Position numbers and translations under genes: made by a program. From Drosophila pseudoobscura (taxonomy: Eukaryota > Arthropoda > Insecta > Diptera > Drosophilidae): DNA of 64,000 bases. This document shows positions 33,213-45,464 of the stretch, piece after piece (position 1 is the first letter of the stretch; the number at the start of each line of letters is the position of its first letter). The stretch is taken from NCBI RefSeq assembly GCF_009870125.1, contig NC_046683.1, forward strand, positions 32,144,129 through 32,208,128. The letters are read 5' to 3'. The notes under the pieces were generated by a model. It was not told the DNA's origin and ran no database searches. It was given only the letters and a program-made list of their open reading frames with translations.

Positions 33213-34310
33213 CGAGGGGGAACGTTGTGAGTTGCTGCGGACACCGCAACTCTACAGTTATACCCGATACTAAGTCAGTATGGCTCTCCTCCGGCAGATG
33301 GCGCTAATATTAAGCGACACGACAAAGAGTGTGTGCGAGAGAGACAAAAAATCAGTCTGAGCGTGACGTCGGGCGCTGCGTAGCCAGTGAAAATTGGTTT
33401 GTTCCTTTTGGCTATAAAAATGACCTGATCTGATCCAAATTCAGCAACCGGATAGATATGGTCATTCTCTATGATTCTGCGTTTTTAGTTTTCTCGAATG
33501 TGCAATATTGTGGATGGCACAGATTTTCGTTCTTTGTGGGGGCGGATGGGGGTGGGGCGAAATTTTGAGATATACGTTTTATAGTGACATCTTAAAGGAG
33601 TGTGTGTACCAAATTTGGTTACTCTAGCCTTAATAGTCTCTGAGATTTGTGGTTGCCCCAGATTTTCGTCCTTTGCGGGGGCGGAAGGGGGTGTGGAGAA
33701 ATTTGGACACGAAACGGTCAAGGTCCGATATCACAGGAGTGTGGATATCAAATTTGGTTGCTCTAGCTCTTATGGGTTCTTAGATCCTTGAACTCATATT
33801 TTGCAATTGGCAAAACCGACCATGAAACCTGTGTGTTAGAGTGAGACAGAGCGAGAAAGAGTGAAATTGTTTTCGTGATTCTGGCTATAATAATTATACG
33901 ATCTGGTTCAGATTTTGCACTCTGTAAGATATAGTCATCTTCTACGATTCTGCGTTTTTAGTTTTCTCGTATCGTCAAAATTGTGGATGCCACAGATTTT
34001 CGACTTTTGTGGGGGCGGAAGTGGGCGGGGCAAAGTCTTGAAATATTTTTGGAGCAGTGACATATCACAGAAGTCTGGATCCAAAACATCGTTGCTCTAG
34101 CTCTTATAGTCTTTGAGCATTAGGCGCTGAAGGGGACGGACAGACGGACAGACGGACGGACAGACATGGCTCAATCGACTCGGCTATTGATGCTGATCAA
34201 GAATATATATACTTTATGGGGTCGGAAACGATTCCTTCTGGACGTTACACACATCTACTTTCACCACAAATCTAATATACCCCAATACTCATTTTGAGTA
34301 TCGGGTATAA
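33213..34310 (+). mobile_element. INE-1/DINE-1-like element in B2
   Basis: A single copy (1098 bp) at the same site in B pol as the dimer of B1. It has both ends, the hairpin, the inverted TATACCCGATACT / AGTATCGGGTATA pair and a shorter (GACG/GACA)n tract at about 34136-34165. Confidence 0.8.
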
Positions 34311-34838
34311 AAATGCCACTTTCTGAAGACCCGTATTCAATTTCTTGGTCATATAATTGAAAACAGTAAGATTTATCCTTCAACAGAAAAAATAGATGCC
34401 GTATCAAAGTTTAAAATGCCACAATCACTCAAACAAGTAGAGAGTTTCTTGGGACTGACTGGGTATTTTAGAAAGTTTATCCCGAATTATGCAGGCATTG
34501 CTAGACCTTTAACGGAGTTGACAAAGAACAAGACAAAATTTAAATTTGATGTATATGAAGAGAATGCCGTTAATATCTTAAAAAACTGCTGACGGAGAAC
34601 CCAGTATTGAATATATATAATCAGACTTACGATACAGAAGTACACACAGATTCATCAATTGATGGTTTTGGTGCAGTTCTATTACAGAAATCGCCAGCTA
34701 CACCCGGTCTATTATATGTCCAAAAAGACTACTGATGCACAGCGGAAATATAGCAGTTACGAATTAGAGATTTTGGCAGTAATAGAAGCGTTAACCAAGT
34801 TTAGAGTATACCTCTTAGGCATTCATTTTTTTGTTATA
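34311..34838 (+). pseudogene. B2 pol: RT thumb and RNase H
   Basis: As in B1, but it keeps the TDSSIDGFGAVLLQ stretch with the first RNase H Asp that B1 lacks. The same frameshift at LKNC is present. It ends at GGCATTCATTTTTTTGTTATA where the LINE follows. Confidence 0.85.
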
Positions 34839-35993
34839 TTGGACGTTGACATGCAATGACTGCATCTATCAAGAGGCGATGCAATTACTGCACCGTCAAG
34901 TGGCCCGTGTGACACCAGCAGAAGGCTGTTACGCGCGGATCCCAGGCAAAACGCAGCCTTCCTTCCGCCCAACCGACCGAGGGACGCTGCCGCATGACGC
35001 GCGGTGCGTAGCCGAACCAAACGCGAGCATGCAAGAAAGATAGATATTAGACTAACCTTCGAGGAAAATTAGCACTAAACTTATTAAGAAATTAAGCATG
35101 CAATAAAATACAAAATACAAATACCACTACAATTACTAATTACTAGAAAGGTGTGTAAGGATTAGTAATTTAATAAGAGGAAGAGAATTAGTGGAGGATA
35201 TAATATGGTAGAGGGAATTATAATCCGAGCATAAGACCCTATTCATGCAAGGAATTCGATCTACAAAGTGGAAGGAACAACGGTATAAAGTTTCTAGTCA
35301 GTCTAATAGGAATCGTGAAGTTTATGCGGCTCAACAGATCAGGGCTGTCTATGTCACCCCTGATCAAGTTGTGCATAAATATCACACCAAGCATTTTTCT
35401 ACGGTTAACTAAGGATGGGAGGTTTACTAATAATAGTCTACTAGAGTAAGATGGGAGTCTTACACCCGCATCCCAGTTAAGGCCCCGCAGAGCAAAGAGT
35501 AAAAAGTTTTTCTGTACTGATTCTATACGGTCCTGGTGTACTTTGTACTAAGGGCACCATACACAGGAGCCGTATTCTAAGATCGGACGAACAAGCGAGG
35601 TATAGAGAGTCTTTGTTAGAGAGACCACCTCTTTATAAACCCAAGCACGCCCATGGCCTTATTTACCATGGTAGAAATGTGTTCGGAAAACTTTAACTTG
35701 GGATCTAACATAACACCCAGATCATCCACCAGGGTAATTCTCTCAAGAGAACCCCCAAATAGGGTGTAGGGAGCTAACAAAGGGTTAGAACGATGAAATG
35801 TCATAACTTTGCATTTCGAGGCATTAAGGTGTAACAAGTTTGCACAACACCATGACTGAAAGCTATTGAGATCGGATTGCAAGCGAGAATGAAATGAAAT
35901 GTCCTTGTACTGGACACAGAGTTTAACATCATCCGCATACATAAGTACTCGAGAGTATGTTATTACTGAAGGCAAGTCATTAATAAAGAGTGT
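34839..35993 (-). mobile_element. LINE fragment joined to P3
   Basis: Same insertion site and 3' end as the LINE at 18293. It has small deletions (around 35240 and 35617) and breaks off inside the RT at TLFINDLPSVI, where it joins P gag. The joint shares TGT (35991-35993). Its RT part contains the YADD motif but is truncated. Confidence 0.85.
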
Positions 35994-37823
35994 AATCGGA
36001 ATCATCATTCATCTTTGCATCACTCTCAGCCGCATCAGCCACCCCAATCATCAGCAGGACAATCTTCAACTACTGAACCGGTACTCCAACCAGCGCAACC
36101 CTCCTGGCAAACGGCTCATCAAGCTGCTTCATACTCTCATATGGAGATCGCAGCAGATGATCAAATTTTGTTGGCAACAGCTATGGTTTTGGTAAAGGAT
36201 GCCACAGGTGAATACAAACTCGGTAGAGCGTTGCTTGATTCATGTTCTCAGGTTAATTTTGTAACCGAAACCTTTGCACAAAAGCTTCGCCTTCGTCGTG
36301 AAAAACACCACATTGGAATTCGCAGTATAGGAGACTCCCTTACTAGTTTGAAGGCTCGTACGACTACCTCTATTAAGTCACGTACTTCCGGCTATCAGCT
36401 CACTCTCCAGTTTGGAATCACATCCCATATTGCCTACCAGCCAGATAATGAGATCGACATATCGAATTGGAACCTACCAGCTAACAATCCATTGGCTGAC
36501 GAATCGTTCTATAGGACTAAACGTATTGATTTGTTACTGGGGACCGAAGCCTTCTATGGAGCTCTAGCTGTTGGCCAGATTCGCATTGGTCCAAATCTTC
36601 CCACTTTGCAGAAGACTCTTTTTGGTTGGGTTGTTGCTGGGAGGTACCAGCGGCAATATAACAGACAGCCACCATTGTGCTTGGCGACTTTGCAGCAATT
36701 CCACCATTTGCAGCAATTATGGAAAGTGGACTCAAATGTCGATCCAAGCGCTAGAATGCTCCCAAATCATCGTCGCTGTGAGGACCATTTCAGGGACACA
36801 ACCCATCAGGATGCCAGTGGGCGGATTGTCGTTCGCTTGCCATTTCAAGAAGATCCAAGTTGTCTTGGAAGTTCCTTCGATACAGCTCGAACTCGATTTT
36901 TTGCCATTGAGAGACGTCTCGCTCGTCTACCGGAAATTCGCTCGCAGTATATCTCGTTCATGCAGGAATATGAAATTCTCGGCCATATGTCCCTCGTACT
37001 GAATCTTAACTTGGAAGAACCGCATTATTATATACCCCACCATTTCGTTCTGAAACCAAGCAGTACCTCGACGAAGCTCAGAGTTGTCTTTGACGCCTCT
37101 TGCCGTACAACATCTCAAAGGTCACTTAACGATCTACTTTTAGTCGGCCCTACCATTCAGGATGAGTTGTACTTGCAATTGCTGCGGTTCCGCATGCATA
37201 GGTTCGGCATCACAGCCGACGTCACAAAAATGTACAGGCAGGTACTTGTGAGTGAGAAGGATAGAAAATTCCAGTACATTTTGTTGCGAGCATCTCCAAA
37301 TACGGATCTTCAAACCTACCAACTCAATACAGTGACATATGGGACTGCGTCTGCCCCATTTCTCGCAACTCGTAGTTTGCATTAAAACTGCTGCTGTTAA
37401 AACTGCATTTTATGTTGATGACCTTTTGTGTGGGGCTGATGATATAGACTCTTCAAACTAAAAACTGAAATCACATCAACTCTTGCTCGTGGTCAGTTTC
37501 CATTATGCAAGTGGCATTCAAATCATCCAGGCGTGATTGAAGACGAATCTACCAACGAAATAAACATTTCAGAAAACTCAGTCAGCAGCACACTCGGCGT
37601 AACTTGGCATCAACGAAGGGATGCATTTAGTTTCACATTTAATCCAAAGGAAGTCTATCCCACTACCACAAAACGAACAATTTTGTCTACTGCGTCGTCG
37701 CTATTCGATCCAATCGGTCTGCTATCACCGTTAGTCATTGTCTCTAAGATCATTCTTCAGGAGTTGTGGCTTTTGAAACTCGACTGGGACGAGTCTGTCC
37801 CCCAGAATTTAAGCCACGCTTGA
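35994..37823 (+). pseudogene. P3 nucleocapsid end, protease and RT
   Basis: It starts inside the second zinc knuckle (NRNHHSSLHH) right after the LINE. The frame 36015-37385 is the longest P protease-RT frame: LLDSCSQVNF, FGWVVAGRYQRQYN, VVFDASCRTTS and TADVTKMYRQV. The shared TAA after TRSLH ends it. The YVDD part follows at about 37410-37823 with its own 4-bp loss in GATATAGAC. Confidence 0.87.
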
Positions 37824-37832
37824 AGCAAGTGT

Positions 37833-38811
37833 TTGGAATCGCTGAATTCACTGTCGTCACTAGCGGTACCTCGTTTTTGTTTGCAGCCTGATACTAGGAG
37901 CATTCAAATACATGGATTTTGCGACGCATCGATTCGGGCATACGGCTGCTGTGTTTATGTGCGCACGGAGAATTCGCTTGGACAGGTCACAGTGAAATTG
38001 TTCACTTCTAAGTCTAGAGTAGCACCAGTGAAGAAACAGTCTCTTCCGAAGCTTGAACTATGCGGCGCACATCTACTTTCTCAGTTTTATAACAAATATT
38101 CATATTCAGTAATTACACTATCACATCTTATTTTTGGAGCGACTCACAGCTCGTATTGCATTGGCTGCAACAACACTCAGTCACCTTATCGACTTTTGTT
38201 GGAAATCGAGTGTCCGATATTCAGGATTTAACGTCTGATGGAAAATGGCGCTATGTGCCAACACATCAAAACCCTGCTGATATTCTGTCGCGAGGCTGTA
38301 ACGTGAGCGAGTTGATTAAGTCTCCATGGTTTTCGGGTCCTACGTTTCTAGTCGAAGATTTACTAAACTGGCCCGCCACTGGTGGAAAACTTGATATTGA
38401 CATGGACGTGGTTAACTCGGAGAATCGGAAAAGTTTGTTTGCTGCCGTACACGAGACAAATAATATCCTCAACATCGTCGATAATATTAGCTCGTACACT
38501 CACAGTCTGCGTCTCATTGCTTGGATGATTAGGTTCATAAGGAGATGTCGGAAGCAATCGACGTTTACCACAACCTCACCGACGCCAGATGAACTTCGTT
38601 TTGCATCACATTGCCTTATTTGGAACATTCAACAAACTCATTTTGTAGAGGACATCCGTTTACTTCAGAAGCAAAAACCATTAAAAAGCAGCTTAAAGTT
38701 TCTTACTCCCTTTTTAGAAGTCGTGAACGGATTCGAACTTATCAAGGTTGGTGGACGTTTGGAATACTAAGACCTACAAGACGGTCAAAAACATCCGTTG
38801 CTGCTGCCTAG
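37833..38811 (+). pseudogene. P3 RNase H and connection domain
   Basis: GFCDASIRAYGCCVYV and LPKLELCGAHLL, then a replacement near 38094 (ATATTCATATTCAGTAATTAC where P0 and P1 have GTCAAGGCCATATTAAG) that shifts the frame; P4 and P5 share it. The remainder 38156-38770 is open (WLQQHSVTLSTFVGNRVSDIQ to GGRLEY) and ends at the TAA also found in P0. Confidence 0.85.
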
Positions 38812-38899
38812 TCAGTCCTAATTTGTATGGAACTATATTCGCCATTTGCATCTTCGGAACTATCACGCTGGACATTAAGCCCTAGTCGCTCTCATTCGT

Positions 38900-39885
38900 T
38901 TGGAGTATTGGATCGTTAACGCCAGAGACTTGGCACGTAGAATTGTTCGCTCCTGTGTACACTGCGTTCGCTACAGACCGAAGCTGCTACAACAACTCAT
39001 GGGCTCATTACCGACTACGCGACTCGCTCCTGCTCGACCCTTTGAACGCTGTGGAGTTGACTTTTGTGGACCCATCAACACATATCTACGCATTCGAGGA
39101 AAGGGACCTACAAAAGCATACATAGCCGTGTTCGTTTGCCTTCTCACCAAGGCCGTTCACATCGAAGTAGTCTCTGATTTGTCAACAAAGGCGTTCTTAA
39201 ACGCATTGAAACGGATGGGAGGTCGTCGTAAGCTGCCGACAGACATCTTCTGCGATAATGCCACTAACTTTGTAGGGGCATCGAATCAACTGCAGGAACT
39301 AAAAAAGTTTATGTTTTTAAAGCAGACCCAAGATGAAATCTATAAATTTTGCGCATCTGACTTTATTAATTTCCATTTTATTCCCCCCAGGGCACCTTAT
39401 TTCGGAGGCCTTTGGGAAGCGGCAGTCAAGAGTGCAAAGGGGCTGTTAAATCGTACGCTGGCCAACACCAGGTTCACCTTTGAAGAGTTGAGCACTGTCG
39501 TCGTCGAGATAGAATCGATCCTCAACTCGCGCCCGCTATCGCCGCTTTCGTCAGACCCAAATGACTATAGCACTCTCACGGCTGGTCATCTCTTGGTTGG
39601 CGAATCATTGCGATCACTACCTGAAAGGTCCCTCGAGAATATCAAGCTGTCAAGTTCAACGAATTGCGATCGCGCACGAAGTGGACAGCACCCTCAACGA
39701 ACCTCACCGAGGGCACGTTGGTCATCATCCATGAGGACAACCTGCCACCGCTACGCTGGAAACTAGGCCGAGTGCAGTCTACTGTGCTTGGGAAGGATGG
39801 ACTTGTACGAGTGGTGCACCTCCGCACTGCAAATGGAACATGTTGCAGGCCAATACACAAGTTGGCAATTCTTCCGGTGGTTTGA
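38900..39885 (+). pseudogene. P3 integrase
   Basis: Core D,D,E residues in GVDFCGP, CDNATNF and GGLWEAAVKS. It carries the same roughly 67-bp deletion between GTCAA repeats as P0, so P3 is a sister of P0. The C-terminal module is in the frame ending TGA at 39885. Confidence 0.87.
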
Positions 39886-39898
39886 AAGCAGTCCTTTC

Positions 39899-40208
39899 AA
39901 CGGGGCCGGGATGTTCGGTGAAACTCCTTTAAGGAACAAGTATTCAAATGACCCTCGTAAAATAGAGAGCCTACGCTCACTTTTTGTATTTACTCTCACC
40001 ATAATTGTACTAAATTCACCACTGTATTCTCTCTCTTATGCCCAGTACTCAAGCAGTAAGATTTGTAATAAATAGTTATTCCCTAATACTCAACTGGATC
40101 GATCGACTTTTCCCTTTCTTGTATAGACTTTGATTCGTTTGCAGAAAAAACTAACACACCCCCATCCGTGAATTAACATTAATGCGGAAAACACTCCGTG
40201 TACAAACA
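39899..40208 (+). repeat. Polypurine tract and P LTR shared by P3 and P4
   Basis: The LTR is 39912-40208, 297 bp, TGTTCGGTG to ACAAACA. It has 19 extra bases (CCCTAATACTCAACTGGAT) after AATAGTTATT that the P0-P2 LTRs lack, as do the LTRs at 45455 and 59757. So the LTRs to the right form one subgroup. Confidence 0.9.
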
Positions 40209-40685
40209 TTTTGGTGCCCAACGTGGGGCATGTGTGTTATGTTAATTCTTCTGTGAACAATTAAACTAATCGCAATCTACAAAGGCAACAATTACAACAT
40301 TCGCTCGTCTCGCAGCTGCAATCGAAAGTTCCGAAAACCGTATCAGAATTGTTCGTCTAGATCGCGGGATCGTTGTCTTCGCCTTGATCTCGCCGTTCTC
40401 GCTTAATTTTATCATTCGATTGTCACCCACAACGCATTCAACGGCGCTTGCATTCTCGGTTCGTTCGCTTTGCAGCTACCTGCTTTGGTCCATCGATCAA
40501 CGCATTCTTTCTATTGGAATTCCACTGCTTCACTTTCGTTTTGCTTTCGTTGCCGCTGCTGGAACTTTTGCTTTTGCTTTCACCGTTGGATTTGTGCTCT
40601 AGCTGCTGCTGCTTGCTGCGATTTTTGTTGTTGTTATTTTTGGAAGCTCTAGTTCTGTGTCAGCGTTATTACACTACACAACAAA
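40209..40685 (+). promoter_or_regulatory. P4 primer-binding site and leader
   Basis: TGGTGCCCAACGTGGGGC at 40212-40229 and the standard P leader up to ATG 40686. Confidence 0.75.
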
Positions 40686-41605
40686 ATGACGACGCTCGAA
40701 GACTTAAAACGCCAACGGAGCAATATAAAACGAAATATAACTCGGATCAAATCTGTGGTAGATGCTAAATCGGAAACCCCGATATGCAATGATGAGCTTC
40801 GCTATCGGTTGAACATCTTAGAAACGTATTTCAAGAATGTTTTAAATGTCCAAGCTAATATTGAAGACCTTAGTCCGAATGATGAAGGACGGGCAGATTT
40901 GGAGGATACATACATAGCAATCAAGCTAGCCATAAAGGAAAAAATGGGAGGAGATCTGAACGCCAGCATTGTTGCGCCGGACTGCCACCCACCGCCAGTG
41001 AAGTCATCGTTACCAAGGTTGTCGCTACCCACTTTCGACGGAACATATGCAAACTATAAGAATTTCATTCACTCGTTCGAGCAAATTGTTGTGCGTCTTG
41101 ATTGTCTAATATAGAAAAGTTTAATTATTTGCTGACCTGCCTCACGGGGCCGGCATTAGATACAATTCAGGCATTCCAGGTTACAAGCGAAAACTATCCG
41201 AAGGCCCTAGCAAAACTCAAAAGCCGTTTTGATAATCCTACTCTTATATTTTTAGAAGCTATTGAGGCATTGTTTGCACTACAACCTGTGGAAAGGTCAA
41301 ACAGTCAGCAGCTTCACAGCCTAGTGGATAAGGCATCCGCTATATTAAGCTCGCTAGAGTCCATCGGCAAACCTGAGAACATTGTTCACGCTATGGTTAT
41401 ATATATTATAATGGAAAAGTGTGATCAGCAAACTCGGAACAAGTGGAAGGAATCGCAGGACTACAAAACTCTGCCAACCTGGCTAGCATGCACACAGCTT
41501 TTGGAACGCCACTGTCAGTTTCTCCATTCGTCTGGAAACTCGGCTGCTACTTCGTCACAACGAAAGGCTGAATCCAATAAGTCAAATCGTCATTCTAATC
41601 ACTAA
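40686..41605 (+). pseudogene. P4 gag with uninterrupted B target site
   Basis: Frames 40686-41114 (MTTLEDLKRQ..) and 41102-41605 (SNIEKFNYLLTCLTGPALD .. IIMEKCDQQTRNKWKESQD .. LPTWLACTQLLERHC). They are separated by the TAG after CLI that all P copies share. Around 41394-41415 the sequence GGTTATATATATTATAATGG is continuous, so this is the empty site of the B insertion seen in P1 and P2. It is the most complete P gag in the window. Confidence 0.88.
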
Positions 41606-42382
41606 ATAAACTCGTCGTTTGCTATCACTAATCCGTCTTGTACACTTTGTTCTAGTTCTGGCCATAAGATCTCTAATTGCGCTCAGTTCAAGGCTATGAA
41701 CAGCAACCAACGGTACGACAATGCAAAACGCCTCGGTCTCTGCATCAATTGTCTTGGAAATGGTCATAGAGTTGCGCAATGTTCATCGACTCATCGTTGC
41801 CGATCCTGTAATCGGAATCATCATTCATCTTTGCATCACTCTCAGCCGCAACAGCCACCCCAATCATCAGCAGGACAATCTTCAAATACTGAACCGGTAC
41901 TCCAACCAGCGCAACCCTCCTGGCAAACGGCTCATCAAGCTGCTTCACACTAACATATGGAGATCGCAGCAGATGATCAAATTTTGTTGGCAACAGCTAT
42001 GGTTTTGGTAAAGGATGCCACAGGTGAATACAAACTCGGTAGAGCGTTGCTTGATTCATGTTCTCAGGTTAATTTTGTAACCGAAACCTTTGCACAAAAG
42101 CTTCGCCTTCGTCGTGAAAAACACCACATTGGAATTCGCAGTATAGGAGACTCCCTTACTAGTTTGAAGGCTCGTACGACTACCTCTATTAAGTCACGTA
42201 CTTCCGGCTATCAGCTCACTCTCCAGTTTGGAATCACATCCCATATTGCCTACCAGCCAGATAATGAGATCGACATATCGAATTGGAACCTACCAGCTAA
42301 CACTCCATTGGCTGACGAATCGTTCTATAGGACTAAACTATTGATTTGTTACTGGGGACCGAAGGCTTCTATGGAGCTCTAG
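41606..42382 (+). pseudogene. P4 nucleocapsid and protease
   Basis: After a TAA at 41603-41605, knuckles CINCLGNGHRVAQC and CRSCNRNHHSSLHH follow in the frame of 41696-41953, which ends in a TAA (TCACACTAA) where the other copies read TCATACTCT. The protease with LLDSCSQVNF lies in 41957-42382, and a 1-bp loss at ACTAAAC-ATTG (42337) ends it. Confidence 0.85.
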
Positions 42383-43636
42383 CTGTTGGCCAGATTCGCA
42401 TTGGTCCAAATCTTCCCACTTTGCAGAAGACTCTTTTTGGTTGGGTTGTTGCTGGGAGGTACCAGCGGCAATATAACAGACAGCCACCATTGTGCTTGGC
42501 GACTTTGCAGCAATTCCACCATTTGCAGCAATTATGGAAAGTGGACTCAAATGTCGATCCAAGCGCTAGAATGCTCCCAAATCATCGTCGCTGTGAGGAC
42601 CATTTCAGGGACACAACACATCAGGATGCCAGTGGGCAGATTGTCGTTCGCTTGCCATTTCAAGAAGATCCAAGTTGTCTTGGAAGTTCCTTCGATACAG
42701 CTCGAACTCGATTTTTTGCCATTGAGAGACGTCTCGCTCGTCTACCGGAAATTCGCTCGCAGTATATCTCGTTCATGCAGGAATATGAAATTCTCGGCCA
42801 TATGTCCCTCGTACTGAATCTTAACTTGGAAGAACCGCATTATTATATACCCCACCATTTCGTTCTGAAACCAAGCAGTACCTCGACGAAGCTCAGAGTT
42901 GTCTTTGACGCCTCTTGCCGTACAACATCTCAAAGGTCACTTAACGATCTACTTTTAGTCGGCCCTACCATTCAGGATGAGTTGTACTTGCAATTGCTGC
43001 GGTTCCGCATGCATAGGTTCGGCATCACAGCCGACGTCACAAAAATGTACAGGCAGGTACTTGTGTGTGAGAAGGATAGAAAATTCCAGTACATTTTGTT
43101 GCGAGCATCTCCAAATACGGATCTTCAAACATACCAACTCAATACAGTGACATATGGGACTGCGTCTGCCCCATTTCTCGCAACTCGTAGTTTGCATTAA
43201 AACTGCTGCTGTTAAAGCTGCATTTTATGTTGATGACCTTTTGTGTGGGGCTGATGATATAGATACACTCTTCAAACTAAAAACTGAAATCACATCAACT
43301 CTCGCTCGTGGTCAGTTTCCATTATGCAAGTGGCATTCAAATCATCCAGGCGTGACGGAAGACGAATCTACCAAGGAATTAAACATTTCAGAAAACTCAG
43401 TCAGCAGCACACTCGGCGTAACTTGGCATCAACGAAGTGATGCATTTAGTTTCACATTTAATCCAAAGGAAGTCTATCCCACTACCACAAAACGAACAAT
43501 TTTGTCTACTGCGTCGTCGCTATTCGATCCAATCGGTCTGCTATCACCGTTAGTCTCTAAGATCATTCTTCAGGAGTTGTGGCTTTTGAAACTCGACTGG
43601 GACGAGTCTGTCCCCCAGAATTTAAGCCACGCTTGA
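42346..43636 (+). pseudogene. P4 protease end and RT
   Basis: The frame 42346-43200 goes from LLLGTE through FGWVVAGRYQ and the RT fingers and palm to TRSLH-TAA. The second frame 43154-43636 holds FYVDDLLCGADD and LFDPIGLLSPL with a 6-bp in-frame loss (VIV) against P0. Confidence 0.86.
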
Positions 43637-43645
43637 AGCAAGTGT

Positions 43646-44287
43646 TTGGAATCGCTGAATTCACTGTCGTCACTAGCGGTACCTCGTTTTTGTTTGCAGC
43701 CTGATACTAGGAGCATTCAAATACATGGATTTTGCGACGCATCGATTCGGGCATACGGCTGCTGTGTTTATGTGCGCACGGAGAATTCGCTTGGACAGGT
43801 CACAGTGAAATTGTTCACTTCTAAGTCTAGAGTAGCACCAGTGAAGAAACAGTCTCTTCCGAAGCTTGAACTATGCGGCGCACATCTACTTTCTCAGTTT
43901 TATAACAAATATTCATATTCAGTAATTACACTATCACATCTTATTTTTGGAGCGACTCACAGCTCGTATTGCATTGGCTGCAACAACACTCAGTCACCTT
44001 ATCGACTTTTGTTGGAAATCGAGTGTCCGATATGGTTTTCGGCTCCTACGTTTCTAGTCGAAGATTTACTAAACTTTTGCTTCACATTGCCTTATTTGGA
44101 ACATTCAACAAACTCATTTTGTAGAGGACATCCGTTTACTTCAGAAGCAAAAACCATTAAAAAGCAGCTTAAAGTTTCTTACTCCCTTTTTAGAAGTCGT
44201 GAACGGATTCGAACTTATCAAGGTTGGTGGACGTTTGGAATACTCAGACCTACAAGACGGTCAAAAACATCCGTTGCTGCTGCCTAG
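43646..44287 (+). pseudogene. P4 RNase H and connection domain, deleted
   Basis: GFCDASIRAYGCCVYV and LPKLELCGAHLL, then the same replaced segment as in P3 (YNKYSYSVI). A further deletion joins IECPI to WFSAPTFLVEDLL and then to LPYLEHS, which removes about 0.3 kb including most of the spacer. P5 has the same joints. Confidence 0.85.
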
Positions 44288-44375
44288 TCAGTCCTAATTT
44301 GTATGGAACTATATTCGCCATTTGCATCTTCGGAACTATCACGCTGGACATTAAGCCCTAGTCGCTCTCATTCGT

Positions 44376-45464
44376 TTGAAGTATTGGATCGTTAACGCCA
44401 GAGACTTGGCACGTAGAATTGTTCGCTCCTGTGTACACTGCGTTCGCTACAGACCGAAGCTGCTACAACAACTCATGGGCTCATTACCGACTACGCGACT
44501 CGCTCCTGCTCGACCCTTTGAACGCTGTGGAGTTGACTTTTGTGGACCCATCAACACATATCTACGCATTCGAGGAAAGGGACCTACAAAAGCATACATA
44601 GCCGTGTTCGTTTGCCTTCTCACCAAGGCCATTCACATCGAAGTAGTCTCTGATTTGTCAACAAAGGCGTTCTTAAACGCATTGAAACGGATGGGAGGTC
44701 GTCGTAAGCTGCCGACAGACATCTTCTGCGATAATGCCACTAACTTTGTAGGGGCATCGAATCAACTGCAGGAACTAAAAAAGTTTATGTTTTTAAAGCA
44801 GACCCAAGATGAAATCTATAAATTTTGCGCATCTGACTTTATTAATTTCCATTTTATTCCCCCCAGGGCACCTTATTTCGGAGGCCTTTGCGAAGCGGCA
44901 GTCAAGAGTGCAAAGGGGCTGTTAAATCGTACGCTGGCCAACACCAGGTTCACCTTTGAAGAGTTGAGCACTGTCGTCGTCGAGATAGAATCGATCCTCA
45001 ACTCGCGCCCGCTATCGCCGCTTTCGTCAGACCCAAATGACTATAGCACTCTCACGGCTGGTCATCTCTTGGTTGGCGAATCATTGCGATCACTACCTGA
45101 AAGGTCCCTCGAGAATATCAAGCTGTCAAGCATGGACCGCTACGATGCGAATACGGCCGTCAAGCAACGGTTTTGGAAGCAATGGTCTGCTGACTATGTC
45201 AACGAATTGCGATCGCGCACGAAGTGGACAGCACCCTCAACGAACCTCACCGAGGGCACGTTGGTCATCATCCATGAGGACAACCTGCCACCGCTACGCT
45301 GGAAACTAGGCCGAGTGCAGTCTACTGTGCTTGGGAAGGATGGACTTGTACGAGTGGTGCACCTCCGCACTGCAAATGGAACATGTTGCAGGCCAATACA
45401 CAAGTTGGCAATTCTTCCGGTGGTTTCAAAGCAGTCCTTTCAACGGGGCCGGGATGTTCGGTGA
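44376..45464 (+). pseudogene. P4 integrase, 362-codon open frame
   Basis: The longest P integrase frame: CVHCVRYRPK, GVDFCGP, CDNATNFVGA, and E in GGLCEAAVKS, where Trp is changed to Cys, then SSMDRYDANTAVKQRFWKQW and a C-terminal module. The usual TGA after LPVV is changed (TCA), so translation runs through the polypurine tract into the LTR and stops at 45462-45464. It has no intact upstream protein, so it is not expected to be made as part of Pol. Confidence 0.85.
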
